Below are positions 42,635 to 51,637 of a DNA stretch of 64,000 bases, piece by piece. A program made the translations under genes and the position numbers. The notes under the pieces are model-generated. The model worked only from the letters and a program-made list of their open reading frames with translations. It searched no databases and was not told the DNA's origin. Source of the DNA: Chryseobacterium oranimense (lineage in GTDB: Bacteria; Bacteroidota; Bacteroidia; Flavobacteriales; Weeksellaceae); assembly GCF_025244725.1 (NCBI RefSeq), contig NZ_CP104203.1, positions 3,658,001-3,722,000 of the forward strand, written 5' to 3'. Positions within the stretch are counted from its first letter, which is position 1, and every line of letters begins with the position of its first letter.

Positions 42635-43133
42635 AACCTGATTTTTTTATGATTTGCTGTATTTTTTCTTTGGTTCTGTTCAGTTTTACACGGGCATTTC
42701 CTTCACTCAATCCTAAATGGTCACCAATTTCCTTGTGGGACATTCCTTCCATGAAATAGAAGATAACAGCCTTTTCAAGGGCTTTGAGTTCCTGGACTGC
42801 GCTGTAGAAAATTTCCAGCTGCCTGTCCTTTGAAGGATTGTAGTCTTCATTCTGGATTTCAAAATGTTGGGGTACATCCGTTTGATTGCTTGTCCGTTGT
42901 TTCTCTTTTTTCAGATAAGTAATGGCGGTATTGATGGCAACCCGGTACATCCACGTAGAAAATTCACTGTTGCCCTTGAAGTTCTGGTAGGATTTCCAGA
43001 GCTGGATCAGGATTTCCTGCTGAAGGTCTTCCCGGTCTTCCAGCGAATCCGCATAGATACGGGAGGTCTTATATAAAATACCTTTGTGTTGGTTGACAAG
43101 CTTTAAAAATGCGGTTTCAGTCTGGCTGCTCAC
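42624..43133 (-). CDS. ECF-type RNA polymerase sigma factor
   Basis: A 169-residue sigma-70-family protein. Region 2 is visible (DREDLQQEILIQLWKSYQNF, STWMYRVAINTAITYLKK) and region 4 near the end (ALEKAVIFYFMEGMSHKEIGDHLGLSEGNARVKLNRTKEKI). It should direct RNA polymerase to a stress or envelope regulon. The membrane protein gene that follows overlaps it and the TraB/GumN gene lies 22 bases upstream on the same strand, so all three may be cotranscribed. Confidence 0.92.
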   Translation of the reverse strand: MSSQTETAFLKLVNQHKGILYKTSRIYADSLEDREDLQQEILIQLWKSYQNFKGNSEFSTWMYRVAINTAITYLKKEKQRTSNQTDVPQHFEIQNEDYNPSKDRQLEIFYSAVQELKALEKAVIFYFMEGMSHKEIGDHLGLSEGNARVKLNRTKEKIQQIIKKSGYEF

Positions 43134-43155
43134 AATGATTCATGGTTTGGTTAGT

Positions 43156-44028
43156 TTATAGGCCTGATACCGGTTTTACCGTGTATCCTTTTGATTTCAG
43201 AAGCTGGATCACTCCGTTTTCACCCATAAGATGAGCACCTCCCACGGCAAAGAAAGAGCTTTCCTTTTTCATCATATCAGGCATTTTTTCTGCCCAGTTC
43301 TTATTTCGGTCTGTCAGCATTGCTTTTTCCTGTTCGGCATTCATTATTTTATCATCTTTAAAAAGAGTGTAAACAGATTTTAAATCTTCTTTTTTGAATG
43401 CTGTGATCATTTCTCTGAGTAATTTTTCATATTGTTTTCCCATTTTCAGCTGCCCGATTACCGCTTTCAGATCATATGCTTTACTAATGGATGCCATTTG
43501 GTCCTCTACCTTTTCAAGGCCGTAAACTTTCTTTTTATTTTTTATGGCATTTTGAAGAAGCTCTATTTCATACATTTTTATTTCAGTCTGCGGACATGGG
43601 ATGGCTTTCATTGAGATTAATGCATACAGGCTTTGGGAACTTGAGTTATCCATTTTCTTAAGATCGGTTCCATAACCGGCAATAAGGATATTATCCAGTT
43701 CTTTTGCTTCCTCAGAATTAAGCTGCTCAGAAAGTTTTTTATCAGCCTTGAACATTTTCTGCATAGCGGTCATTTCAGCAGGGTCTGTGTAATTGATTTC
43801 CATCACGAAATTATCAGATTTTTCCAGGGCTTTCATTACTTTGGGCTTTATTTCAAAATCCTGGCTGCACATGATATGGAAGGTTCCTGCAAGATAGGAA
43901 GATTTTGTAAGTCCGTTGCCTGAGATCTCCCAAAGAGTACTGTTTTCTGTAGTTTTACTCTGTGCCTTTACAGTCATCATATTGAATGATAATAATGCTG
44001 CAAATCCCAATTGTACTAAGTTTTTCAT
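43156..44028 (-). CDS. TraB/GumN-family exported protein
   Basis: A 290-residue protein with a signal peptide (MKNLVQLGFAALLSFNMMTVKAQ). The family's conserved pieces are SSYLAGTFHIMC, the acidic VMEINY, KKVYGLEKVEDQ and the C-terminal SSFFAVGGAHLMGENGVIQLL. TraB/GumN proteins are thought to be metal-dependent proteases of the Tiki type, but the bacterial role is unknown. It probably heads the operon with the ECF sigma factor, which points to an envelope-stress link. Confidence 0.87.
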   Translation of the reverse strand: MKNLVQLGFAALLSFNMMTVKAQSKTTENSTLWEISGNGLTKSSYLAGTFHIMCSQDFEIKPKVMKALEKSDNFVMEINYTDPAEMTAMQKMFKADKKLSEQLNSEEAKELDNILIAGYGTDLKKMDNSSSQSLYALISMKAIPCPQTEIKMYEIELLQNAIKNKKKVYGLEKVEDQMASISKAYDLKAVIGQLKMGKQYEKLLREMITAFKKEDLKSVYTLFKDDKIMNAEQEKAMLTDRNKNWAEKMPDMMKKESSFFAVGGAHLMGENGVIQLLKSKGYTVKPVSGL

Positions 44029-44112
44029 ATGATTAAGTTTTTGATTTCTTCTATTCTTTAAACAGTAGGTAAGGCAAGTGCAGTCAACGTTACACTTTTT
44101 TTCAAAAAAATA

Positions 44113-44137
44113 AAAAACCTCCCAAAAAAGGAGGCTT
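44113..44137 (-). terminator. Terminator after the DUF4349-like gene
   Basis: CCTCC (44118-44122) and GGAGG (44130-44134) form the stem; the minus strand continues into a T-rich run. Confidence 0.75.
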
Positions 44138-44180
44138 GTAAAATCTAAAATTATGATGATAACCAGTTGGTTAGGATAGC

Positions 44181-45095
44181 TTATTGCTCAGGAATTTTTG
44201 TATGTGCTGGTTGAGTCGGTTTTCTTTTTCGTAAAAAATACAGGATGGCTATTAAAATTAATATAAGAGGCCATACGGTAATCAGCCCTACGGCAATCTT
44301 TTGGATCAGGTAAAACCCTTCTACAAAACCATTTTTGGCATCATACATAAAATTGAATTTATATTTATTATCAATATTCCGGGTATTGGTTACTGCAATT
44401 TCTGCAATGCGAAGCTTCGGCTCTTTAATGTAAATATCTACAGTACTGTATTTTATATTGTCTGCAGTATCCATGTTGGCAATTTGCTGCAGGTTGCCTT
44501 CTGCCATATTATCATTGTCAAGCTTTACTTTGTCCTTATTGGTTTTCAGCTGGTTGATGTTTTCACCTGTCTTTTTTATTCTTTTGTTTTCCATTTCTGC
44601 ATACCTGATGTTTAAGGTAACATCTTCAGCATTAATATTCCTGAAATTCAGAAAAAGCTTTTTATCATTAATAAGGGTAAGAAGCTCTCCTAATTTTTCT
44701 GTAGGAACTCTTACCTGCATTGCGTTTTCGGTCTGGTATTTTTTGATCAGCATGGCCTCATCACCGGAAGTATTGTAAGTGTCCTCTGAAATGACATTGC
44801 TATGGAGATTGCTGTGGGTTACAAATCCTCCCAAATCCTGAACAGTTTTTTCAATAGAAACCGTTGCTTCGTAAACATCTTTTACTTCCATATTCACATC
44901 AGCTGTTTTAATGAACTGTTTGTCTTTTACGGTCATGCTTGCTGCGGATGATACACTATCTGAAACAGTCACAGCTGCAGAATCTGTAATACCGTAATCT
45001 GCCCGTTCAGTAGTAACAGCCTCGCCTTTTTTACATGAATAGATTCCTAATAAAAGAACTGCTGACAGGGATAATTTAATGTAAGTCGTTTTCAT
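44181..45095 (-). CDS. DUF4349-like membrane lipoprotein
   Basis: A 304-residue protein with lipoprotein signal LLLGIYSC (Cys21), a beta-rich extracytoplasmic domain (IKTADVNMEVKDVYEATVSIE... VRVPTEKLGELLTLI), a coiled-coil hairpin (RYAEMENKRIKKTGENINQL) and one C-terminal transmembrane helix with a basic tail. This order fits DUF4349 proteins, whose role is unknown. The ATG at 45095 is used because upstream residues look non-coding. Confidence 0.83.
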   Translation of the reverse strand: MKTTYIKLSLSAVLLLGIYSCKKGEAVTTERADYGITDSAAVTVSDSVSSAASMTVKDKQFIKTADVNMEVKDVYEATVSIEKTVQDLGGFVTHSNLHSNVISEDTYNTSGDEAMLIKKYQTENAMQVRVPTEKLGELLTLINDKKLFLNFRNINAEDVTLNIRYAEMENKRIKKTGENINQLKTNKDKVKLDNDNMAEGNLQQIANMDTADNIKYSTVDIYIKEPKLRIAEIAVTNTRNIDNKYKFNFMYDAKNGFVEGFYLIQKIAVGLITVWPLILILIAILYFLRKRKPTQPAHTKIPEQ

Positions 45096-45303
45096 AGTGT
45101 TGATTTTTTTGTGGGTTTCTTTAAGCCAAAGTTCCGTCAGGATCTTTTGTAACATTTGAAAATCGGGCGTAAAAAGTTTGTAAAGAAATATTTCTGTTTT
45201 AATGAATTGTAAATGTGTGTTTTGTAAAATAGATGGGTGTGATATGACTTGTTTTCGGAGCAGTTTTTGCTTAACTTTTACAAACCAATCCCAAAACATT
45301 ACT
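45096..45303. promoter_or_regulatory. Divergent intergenic region between the DUF4349-like gene and the acyl-CoA dehydrogenase gene
   Basis: This 208-base stretch must hold promoters for both flanking genes, but I see no perfect TAnnTTTG with a good -33 partner on either strand. Confidence 0.4.
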
Positions 45304-46662
45304 ATGTCAAATACCTTTTCCAAAATCAGAAACGCAATAGAGTTATTCAGATCCATAGATTTTGATCAGTTGAGTGCCATTTCTCAAAAAGTTGATCTGC
45401 CGAAACTGATGCAGAATTTTTCTAAACTGGATGATAAGCAGCTCAACGGAATGATGAAAATGCTTGATCCCAATAAGAAAAAACGGGAGCTTCCTCCTAT
45501 TGATGGTGATTTTTATGATATCTACCATACTTTAACCCCTGAACAGCGGGAAATACAGCTAAAGGTAAGAGCCTTCATGGAAAAAGAAGTAAAACCTTTG
45601 GTGAATCATTACTGGCTCCGAGACGAATTTCCCTTTGAACTGATTCCCAAATTCCAGAAACTGAATATCTGTGGAGTAACTTATGAAGGATATGGATGTC
45701 CCGGAATGCCTTTTCTGATGGAAGGAGTCATTGCTATGGAAATGGCAAGAATTGATGCTTCTATAGCTACATTTTTCGGAGTACAATCCGGGCTTGCCAT
45801 GGGATCTATCTACATTTGCGGATCAGAAGAGCAGAAGCAGAAATGGCTTCCCCAGATGCAGAAATTTGAAAAAATCGGGGCTTTCGGGCTTACAGAACCC
45901 GAAGTAGGTTCAGGAGCAGCAGGCGGGTTAACTGTAACCTGTAAGAAAACACCAGAAGGTTGGATCCTGAACGGACAGAAAAAATGGATCGGGAATGCAA
46001 CATTTGCTGACCTGGTTATTATCTGGGCAAGGGATCTTGATAGTGGCGAAGTAAAAGGATTTATTGTAGAAAAAGATAATCCTGGTTATTCCGTCGAGAA
46101 AATCAAAGGAAAAATGGCATTGAGAATCGTTCAGAACGGGCTGATTACGTTAAAAGACTGTCTGGTGACCGAAGAAAACCGTCTGCAGAACGCCAATTCA
46201 TTTAAAGATACCGGAAAAGTTTTACGAATGACCAGGGCAGGAGTGGCCTGGATGGCGACTGGTTGTGCAAGGGGTGCTTATGAAAGTGCCTTGCAATATA
46301 CCAGAACCAGGGAACAGTTTGGGAAACCTATTGCCTCCTTCCAGATGATTCAGGGGCATCTGGTGGAAATGCTTTCCAACCTTACTGCGATGCAGACTAT
46401 GGTTTTCCGCTTATCCGAGATGCAGGATGAAGGAATTCTGAAAGATGAGCACGCCTCGCTGGCTAAAGTTTTCTGTACTTTGAGAACCAGGGATATCGTG
46501 TCCAGAGCCAGAGAGGTAATGGGCGGTAACGGTATTCTGCTTAAATATGATGTGGCAAGGTTTGTGGCAGATGCCGAAGCCATTTACTCCTATGAAGGCA
46601 CAAAAGAGATCAATTCCCTGATTGTGGGAAGATCTATAACTGGATTCAGTGCGTTTGTATAA
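45304..46662 (+). CDS. Acyl-CoA dehydrogenase, glutaryl-CoA dehydrogenase-like
   Basis: A 452-residue flavoenzyme. FAD-binding segments are FGLTEPEVGSGA and WIGNATFADL; YTRTREQFGKPIASFQ and VMGGNGILLKYDVAR are family hallmarks; SYEGTKEINSLIVGRSITG contains the catalytic-base Glu and closely resembles glutaryl-CoA dehydrogenases. It oxidises an acyl-CoA at the alpha-beta bond, passing electrons to ETF. The substrate could be glutaryl-CoA or another short acyl-CoA. The long 5' extension to 45202 was rejected as it is Cys-rich and unlike the family. Confidence 0.92.
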   Translation: MSNTFSKIRNAIELFRSIDFDQLSAISQKVDLPKLMQNFSKLDDKQLNGMMKMLDPNKKKRELPPIDGDFYDIYHTLTPEQREIQLKVRAFMEKEVKPLVNHYWLRDEFPFELIPKFQKLNICGVTYEGYGCPGMPFLMEGVIAMEMARIDASIATFFGVQSGLAMGSIYICGSEEQKQKWLPQMQKFEKIGAFGLTEPEVGSGAAGGLTVTCKKTPEGWILNGQKKWIGNATFADLVIIWARDLDSGEVKGFIVEKDNPGYSVEKIKGKMALRIVQNGLITLKDCLVTEENRLQNANSFKDTGKVLRMTRAGVAWMATGCARGAYESALQYTRTREQFGKPIASFQMIQGHLVEMLSNLTAMQTMVFRLSEMQDEGILKDEHASLAKVFCTLRTRDIVSRAREVMGGNGILLKYDVARFVADAEAIYSYEGTKEINSLIVGRSITGFSAFV

Positions 46663-46667
46663 TATAA

Positions 46668-46733
46668 AGGTAGCAGGTTGCAGATGGTAGGTATTAGGTT
46701 AATGTGCACTACACTACCTGCCACCTGCTACCT
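46668..46733. repeat. Imperfect inverted repeat between convergent genes
   Basis: AGGTAGCAGGT (46668-46678) and ACCTGCTACCT (46723-46733) are perfect 11-bp arms, and an inner pair GGTAG/CTACC (46686-46690 with 46714-46718) extends the hairpin. The strand would fold into a long cruciform-like stem. It may stop transcription from both sides, although no long T run follows. Confidence 0.7.
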
Positions 46734-46748
46734 ATCATCTAAAAACCT

Positions 46749-47126
46749 TTAACTGATCAAAGCCTTATATTTCTCCCTGTTATCAATAATCATCCAAAGA
46801 TTAATCAGGAACAGAGCTCCTGCGATGGACATTCCCATAGTAGATTTGTCTATTGTAAATACGTGAACCACAATTCCCACCATTACGGGTAAAATGACAA
46901 TAGCTCCTAATGCTCTTGTTTTTGGGAAAATAAATAATAGCCCGCCAATAACTTCTACAATTCCCACCAGAGGCATCAGCCAGTGAATTTCTCCAAATGC
47001 TGCAAAAAGTTTCATTTGCTCAGGCGTTGGCTTTTCCATTGGCATATAATTAAAGAATTTGTTTAATCCGGCATTGATAAACATAAGCCCGAAAAGAAGG
47101 GCAAAGATAAATTTAACGATTTTCAT
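46749..47126 (-). CDS. DoxX-family membrane protein
   Basis: A 125-residue protein with four transmembrane helices. Its FINAGLNKFFNY after the first helix, the LMPLVGIVEVIGGLLFIFP helix and the closing IDNREKYKAL are typical of small DoxX-like proteins. The family has been linked to redox handling at the membrane, but a precise reaction is not known. Confidence 0.82.
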   Translation of the reverse strand: MKIVKFIFALLFGLMFINAGLNKFFNYMPMEKPTPEQMKLFAAFGEIHWLMPLVGIVEVIGGLLFIFPKTRALGAIVILPVMVGIVVHVFTIDKSTMGMSIAGALFLINLWMIIDNREKYKALIS

Positions 47127-47247
47127 AATTGTTGATTTTACATCAAATGTACTATAAAAATGGTATTCGTTGATTTATTTATAAATAATTTTGTTGATTT
47201 TTTCAGTTTTAAGCTATAATTTCATATGTTATTCTATTATGAATTAA

Positions 47248-47255
47248 TATATTTG
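47248..47255 (+). promoter_or_regulatory. -7 promoter element of the GG-leader peptide gene
   Basis: TATATTTG matches TAnnTTTG, 28 bases before the ATG at 47284. Confidence 0.6.
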
Positions 47256-47283
47256 ATATACAAATCAAACTAAACAAAGTATT

Positions 47284-47535
47284 ATGCTGAAAAATCTTCA
47301 AAAATTAGATCGTGAAAATTTGAAAAGAATTAATGGAGGCGGAGGTAAGCCTCCTATCTGCGATATCGGACCTGTAGGTTGTCCTTGCATAATTCCACCG
47401 GGAGACCCTTGTCTGGGAGGTGGAGGTGGCGGCACTAATCCGGGAGATAACCTGGGATACTGTCCAGACAACCAGTCTTATATTCCATGCGACCAGGTAT
47501 GTCCAAGTGGGATGAGCCCATTCTGTGCATTATAA
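47284..47535 (+). CDS. GG-leader, cysteine-rich bacteriocin-like peptide
   Basis: An 83-residue peptide. The N-terminus MLKNLQKLDRENLKRINGGG is a double-glycine leader of the kind removed by C39 peptidase transporters during export. The core has eight cysteines, many prolines and a six-glycine run (CLGGGGGG), so disulfide-rich or modified products are possible. Similar bacteriocin-like peptides are frequent in Chryseobacterium. No modification enzyme, immunity gene or C39 transporter is adjacent. The gene has its own promoter and terminator. Confidence 0.82.
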   Translation: MLKNLQKLDRENLKRINGGGGKPPICDIGPVGCPCIIPPGDPCLGGGGGGTNPGDNLGYCPDNQSYIPCDQVCPSGMSPFCAL

Positions 47536-47540
47536 AATTA

Positions 47541-47576
47541 AAGGCTGCTCTCAATAACTGAGACAGCCTTTTTTAT
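47541..47576 (+). terminator. Terminator after the GG-leader peptide gene
   Basis: AAGGCTG and CTCA (47541-47553) pair with TGAG and CAGCCTT (47559-47570), followed by T residues. Confidence 0.88.
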
Positions 47577-47630
47577 TTTACAAGCTTATATTTTATTACT
47601 AATTATTTATTGCTCATTACCTATAATTAA

Positions 47631-48743
47631 TCAGTCCATTTCCTTAATGGTAATATTCTTGGAAATCTTATAGCTTTTCTTCTTTTTATCAGGCTTTTCC
47701 TCTTCACCAAGCAATTTTCCCCAAGGTTTTAAACCTTCCACTCTTTCAAAAATAATTTTAATGATGGCAATAGCCGGAATACAGAGAAACATTCCTGCAA
47801 TTCCCCAAAGATGCTCTCCTAAAATAATACCGATAAAAGAGAATAAAGCGTTGATCTTTACTTTGGAACCTACAACAAACGGCAGCACAATATTTCCGTC
47901 AATAATATGCACAGCAATATATCCGATAGCTACATAGATGCAGGTGGAAGGTGTACCGGTTGCAAATGCAATAAAGCATGATATTAAAAGAGAAATACAG
48001 ATTCCCAGATAAGGAATCACATTCAGCAAGCCTGTAAGAACGGCTAGAAGTATAGCGTATTTTACCCCAAGAACGGTAAGGAGGATGGAGCAAAGAACGG
48101 ATACAATCAGAACCTGCAGGCAAAGTCCGAAAATATATTTCTTCGTCATCACCCGGATTTCGGTAACCACTTCCTGTACACTTGCCTTATGTTTTTCATT
48201 AAAAACAGTGACAATGAAATTATTGAGAACCCTTCTGTAGTTCAGAATAAAAATAAAAAACAGTGTAAAAAATACAATGAAGCCAAAACCGCTCGAAAAA
48301 ATTCCGAAAGTAAAGCCAAGGATTACCCCCGAAGAAGATAATAATTTATTGAGCCCCTGATTAATATAATCAAGCTGTTCATCTATTTTTACATTGAATG
48401 TTTTGGAAATCCAGTGCTGAAGATCGCTGAAAACAGTAGTCATCTGCACCCTGAGATGCGGAAGGTCTTTGCTGAAATCAGAAAGCTGTGACCCGAAAAA
48501 ATAAATAAGTCCCGATAAAATAGCCAGCATGATAAACACTGAAGTCATTGTAGATATTGATCTTGGAAATCTCAGCCTTCTTTCCATAAAAGTGGCAGCA
48601 GGCAGAAACAGCATTGCCATTAAAAAAGCCAGGAAAAAGGGAGCTAAAATACTTTGTCCGAGTGCCAGAAGATATCCCAGGCCGATAATGGAAATTACTA
48701 CAAGCGTTAGATTAACAAGAAAAGGGAGTCTAAGAAAATTCAT
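47631..48743 (-). CDS. AI-2E/PerM-family transporter
   Basis: A 370-residue membrane protein with about seven to eight transmembrane helices in the family's pattern: two close N-terminal pairs, a large soluble loop (about 85-150), then a helical bundle with GLLNVIPYLGICIS and IDGNIVLPFVVGSKVKINALFSFIGIILGE. Members export small molecules or ions; the cargo here is unknown. The C-terminus is Lys-rich. Confidence 0.88.
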   Translation of the reverse strand: MNFLRLPFLVNLTLVVISIIGLGYLLALGQSILAPFFLAFLMAMLFLPAATFMERRLRFPRSISTMTSVFIMLAILSGLIYFFGSQLSDFSKDLPHLRVQMTTVFSDLQHWISKTFNVKIDEQLDYINQGLNKLLSSSGVILGFTFGIFSSGFGFIVFFTLFFIFILNYRRVLNNFIVTVFNEKHKASVQEVVTEIRVMTKKYIFGLCLQVLIVSVLCSILLTVLGVKYAILLAVLTGLLNVIPYLGICISLLISCFIAFATGTPSTCIYVAIGYIAVHIIDGNIVLPFVVGSKVKINALFSFIGIILGEHLWGIAGMFLCIPAIAIIKIIFERVEGLKPWGKLLGEEEKPDKKKKSYKISKNITIKEMD

Positions 48744-48914
48744 ATTTTTTTCAAATCTGTTGTATAAAAATAAGAAAACCCTTCCATTTGAAAGGTGTTT
48801 TTGGTTTAATTAACATAATTCTTTTAACAAAATAAATGCCGTAATCCGGCAGTGTGGTATGTGTTTGTTAATTATTATGGTTATTGGCAACTTCAACTTT
48901 TTGAATTAATGATA

Positions 48915-48948
48915 AAAAAACGCGTCCCAAAAATCTGAGACGCGTTTC
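48915..48948 (-). terminator. Terminator after lon
   Basis: AAACGCGTC (48918-48926) pairs with GACGCGTTT (48939-48947); the minus strand continues into T residues. Confidence 0.85.
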
Positions 48949-48970
48949 CTTATTGAGAGTTGATATGTTA

Positions 48971-51376
48971 TTATTTTTCGATGGCAAAGTCTATTACCTC
49001 TTCCATTCTGTTGACATAGTGTACCGTCAGGTTTTTCAGGTAATCCTTTTTAATCTCTTCTACATCTTTTCTGTTAGCTTCGCACAGAATTACTTCTTTG
49101 ATTCCTGCTCTGGTTGCAGCAAGAAGTTTTTCTTTGATTCCGCCTACAGGAAGCACTTTTCCTCTTAACGTTATTTCTCCCGTCATCGCAAGATGAGGTT
49201 TTACTTTTTTATTCTTAAAAGATGAAACCATTGAAGTCAGCATCGCAATACCGGCCGATGGTCCGTCTTTTGGTGTTGCACCTTCCGGAACGTGAACGTG
49301 AATATTCTTTTTTTCTATCTCTTCCTGCGGTATTCCCAGTTCATCGTGTTTGGCCTTGATGTATTCCAGAGCGATGGTTGCGGACTCCTTCATGACAGTC
49401 CCTAGGTTTCCGGTCATCGTGAGACTTCCTTTTCCATTGCTCAGGATACTTTCGATATATAAAATATCTCCACCTACACTTGTCCAGGCAAGACCTGTTA
49501 CCACGCCGGGCACTCCGGTAATTTCGGAAAGGCTTTTCGGTCTTGGAACTCCCAGAATTTCGTCTATTTTTTCAACGGTGATCTTCGGATCATATTCTTT
49601 CATTAGAGCAGTCTGAAGAGCAACCCATCTTGCAATGGAGGCAATCCTTTTCTCCAGGGTTCTTACCCCGCTTTCTGAAGTGTGTGCTTCAATAATATGC
49701 TTAAGTTCAGGATTTCCAAGCTTAAACGATTTGGTATCCAAACCGTTTTCTTCCTGTTGTTTTTTAATAAGGTGTCTTTTCGCAATCTCCGTTTTTTCCT
49801 CCATGGTATATCCGGCAATCTGAATGATCTCCGTTCTGTCCAGAAGAGGAGTCTGGATGGTGGAAAGTGAATTGGCAGTGGCAATAAACATTACTTTAGA
49901 CAAGTCATAACCCATTTCCAGGAAATTATCATAAAAAGCTTTATTTTGCTCAGGATCAAGAACTTCTAAAAGAGCGGAGCTTGGGTCGCCATGAAGGCCT
50001 TGCCCGATTTTATCGATCTCATCAAGCACGATCACAGGATTGGAGGTGCCGGATTTCTTAATAGATTGGAGGATCCTCCCAGCCATTGCACCAATATATG
50101 TTTTTCTATGCCCGCGGATCTCACTTTCGTCATGAAGCCCGCCCAGGGATAATCTTACATATTTTCTCCCCAAAGCATCAGCAACAGACTTTCCTAAAGA
50201 TGTTTTTCCTACTCCCGGAGGTCCTACAAGTAATAGAATAGGGGACTTCATGTTGTTTTTTAATTTTAGAACAGCCATGTGTTCCAAAATTCTTTTCTTG
50301 ATGTCTTCAAGTCCGAAATGAGCTTTGTCTAAAATCTTTTCAGCTTTGGCAATATCAAAGACATCTTTTGTATAGGTTTCCCACGGAAGATCCGTAAAGA
50401 AATCAAGATAATTTCTCTGGACATTGTAATCCGGAGCATTGGGATTCTGCCGCTGCAGCCTGTTGATCTCCTTCTGGAAATGGTCTTCGACTTCCTGGCT
50501 CCATTTTTTAGCTTTTGCTTTATTGATGAGATCTTCCACATCACTTTCCGGACCGCCTCCAAGCTCATCCTGGATGGTTCTGATCTGTTGGTTCAGGAAG
50601 TACTCTCTCTGCTGCTTGTCAAGGTCCTTTGATGTTTTCTGATGAATCTGGTTCCTTAATTCCAGTTTTCTGAAATCTTCATGCATCATTTCATAGCACT
50701 TGTTGGCCCTTTCCATAAGACTTTTCTCTTCAAGGAGCTTTTGCTTTGATGGGGAAGGGAAGCTGGCATTGGTACAGATGAAATTCAAAAGATCATCATT
50801 GTTATTGATATTCTTGATAGCAAAATTTGCCGCATTCGGAATATTCGGATCAAGCTCTATGATTTTTAAAGCTAATTCTTTGATATTTTCAAGCAAAGCT
50901 TCATATTCTTCCTTATTTTTCGGCTGGGAATCTTTTAGTTTGCTGATTTCCGCTTTAAAATAGGGCTGGCTTTCTACAATCTTTTTTATTTTGAATCTGT
51001 GGAAACCTTTAGTGATAGCGGTAATATTACCTTCAGGAAGCTTAATGATCTTGATGATCTTGGCAAGCGTACCGGTCTGGTACATATCTTTCTCACCCGG
51101 CTGTTCCAGATCCGAATTTTTCTGGCTTACGATTCCTATGAAATCACCATTTTTCTGTGCTTCTTCAAGAAGCTGTATCGATGTTTTTCTTCCGGCAGTA
51201 ATGGGAATTACCACGTTGGGAAACATGACCATATTTCTTACAGGAAGTATAGGGAATATTCTCTGTTCGGAATTCTTATCGGTTTCCGAAAAGTCTGAAA
51301 GATTGATCTCTTCCGCCACAATGTCAAATCCATCGCCGATCATTTCCTCTAAACTCATATCTTCAAATTCTGTCAT
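48971..51376 (-). CDS. lon: ATP-dependent protease Lon
   Basis: An 801-residue AAA+ protease that degrades damaged and regulatory proteins. The N-terminal LON domain starts near FPILPVRNMVMFPNVVIPI, the Walker A is GPPGVGKTSLG, the Walker B is VIVLDEID, and the protease domain has the catalytic Ser in PKDGPSAGIAM and Lys in RGKVLPVGGIKEKLLAA. The start at 51376 is preferred; the alternative ATG at 51394 falls inside a 21-bp palindrome that is probably an operator. Confidence 0.96.
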   Translation of the reverse strand: MTEFEDMSLEEMIGDGFDIVAEEINLSDFSETDKNSEQRIFPILPVRNMVMFPNVVIPITAGRKTSIQLLEEAQKNGDFIGIVSQKNSDLEQPGEKDMYQTGTLAKIIKIIKLPEGNITAITKGFHRFKIKKIVESQPYFKAEISKLKDSQPKNKEEYEALLENIKELALKIIELDPNIPNAANFAIKNINNNDDLLNFICTNASFPSPSKQKLLEEKSLMERANKCYEMMHEDFRKLELRNQIHQKTSKDLDKQQREYFLNQQIRTIQDELGGGPESDVEDLINKAKAKKWSQEVEDHFQKEINRLQRQNPNAPDYNVQRNYLDFFTDLPWETYTKDVFDIAKAEKILDKAHFGLEDIKKRILEHMAVLKLKNNMKSPILLLVGPPGVGKTSLGKSVADALGRKYVRLSLGGLHDESEIRGHRKTYIGAMAGRILQSIKKSGTSNPVIVLDEIDKIGQGLHGDPSSALLEVLDPEQNKAFYDNFLEMGYDLSKVMFIATANSLSTIQTPLLDRTEIIQIAGYTMEEKTEIAKRHLIKKQQEENGLDTKSFKLGNPELKHIIEAHTSESGVRTLEKRIASIARWVALQTALMKEYDPKITVEKIDEILGVPRPKSLSEITGVPGVVTGLAWTSVGGDILYIESILSNGKGSLTMTGNLGTVMKESATIALEYIKAKHDELGIPQEEIEKKNIHVHVPEGATPKDGPSAGIAMLTSMVSSFKNKKVKPHLAMTGEITLRGKVLPVGGIKEKLLAATRAGIKEVILCEANRKDVEEIKKDYLKNLTVHYVNRMEEVIDFAIEK

Positions 51377-51384
51377 ACTTATAT

Positions 51385-51405
51385 AAAATGACAAATTGTC
51401 ATTTT
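51385..51405. promoter_or_regulatory. Perfect palindrome upstream of lon (putative operator)
   Basis: Two 10-base arms, AAAATGACAA (51385-51394) and TTGTCATTTT (51396-51405), flank one central base. The repeat is 8 bases upstream of the lon start, a good place for a regulator to block transcription or translation. The binding protein is unknown. Confidence 0.55.
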
Positions 51406-51637
51406 CGTTTTAAATCGTTAAAATGAAATCTTACAATATGCGCTGAAAACGTGTGGCATATTATAGTTCTCTAAATTGCACAATACCTATGCCATTTGTT
51501 TTTTGCTAAAAAATATGGCCAAAATTTCCTTTTTTTAATAATCTTTCATTTTAAAAATTAAAATAAAGGACTTCTGCTTCTCTAATTTCTTAAAAATGTG
51601 TATTTTCGCAAACTGATAAAAAACTATAATATATAAA

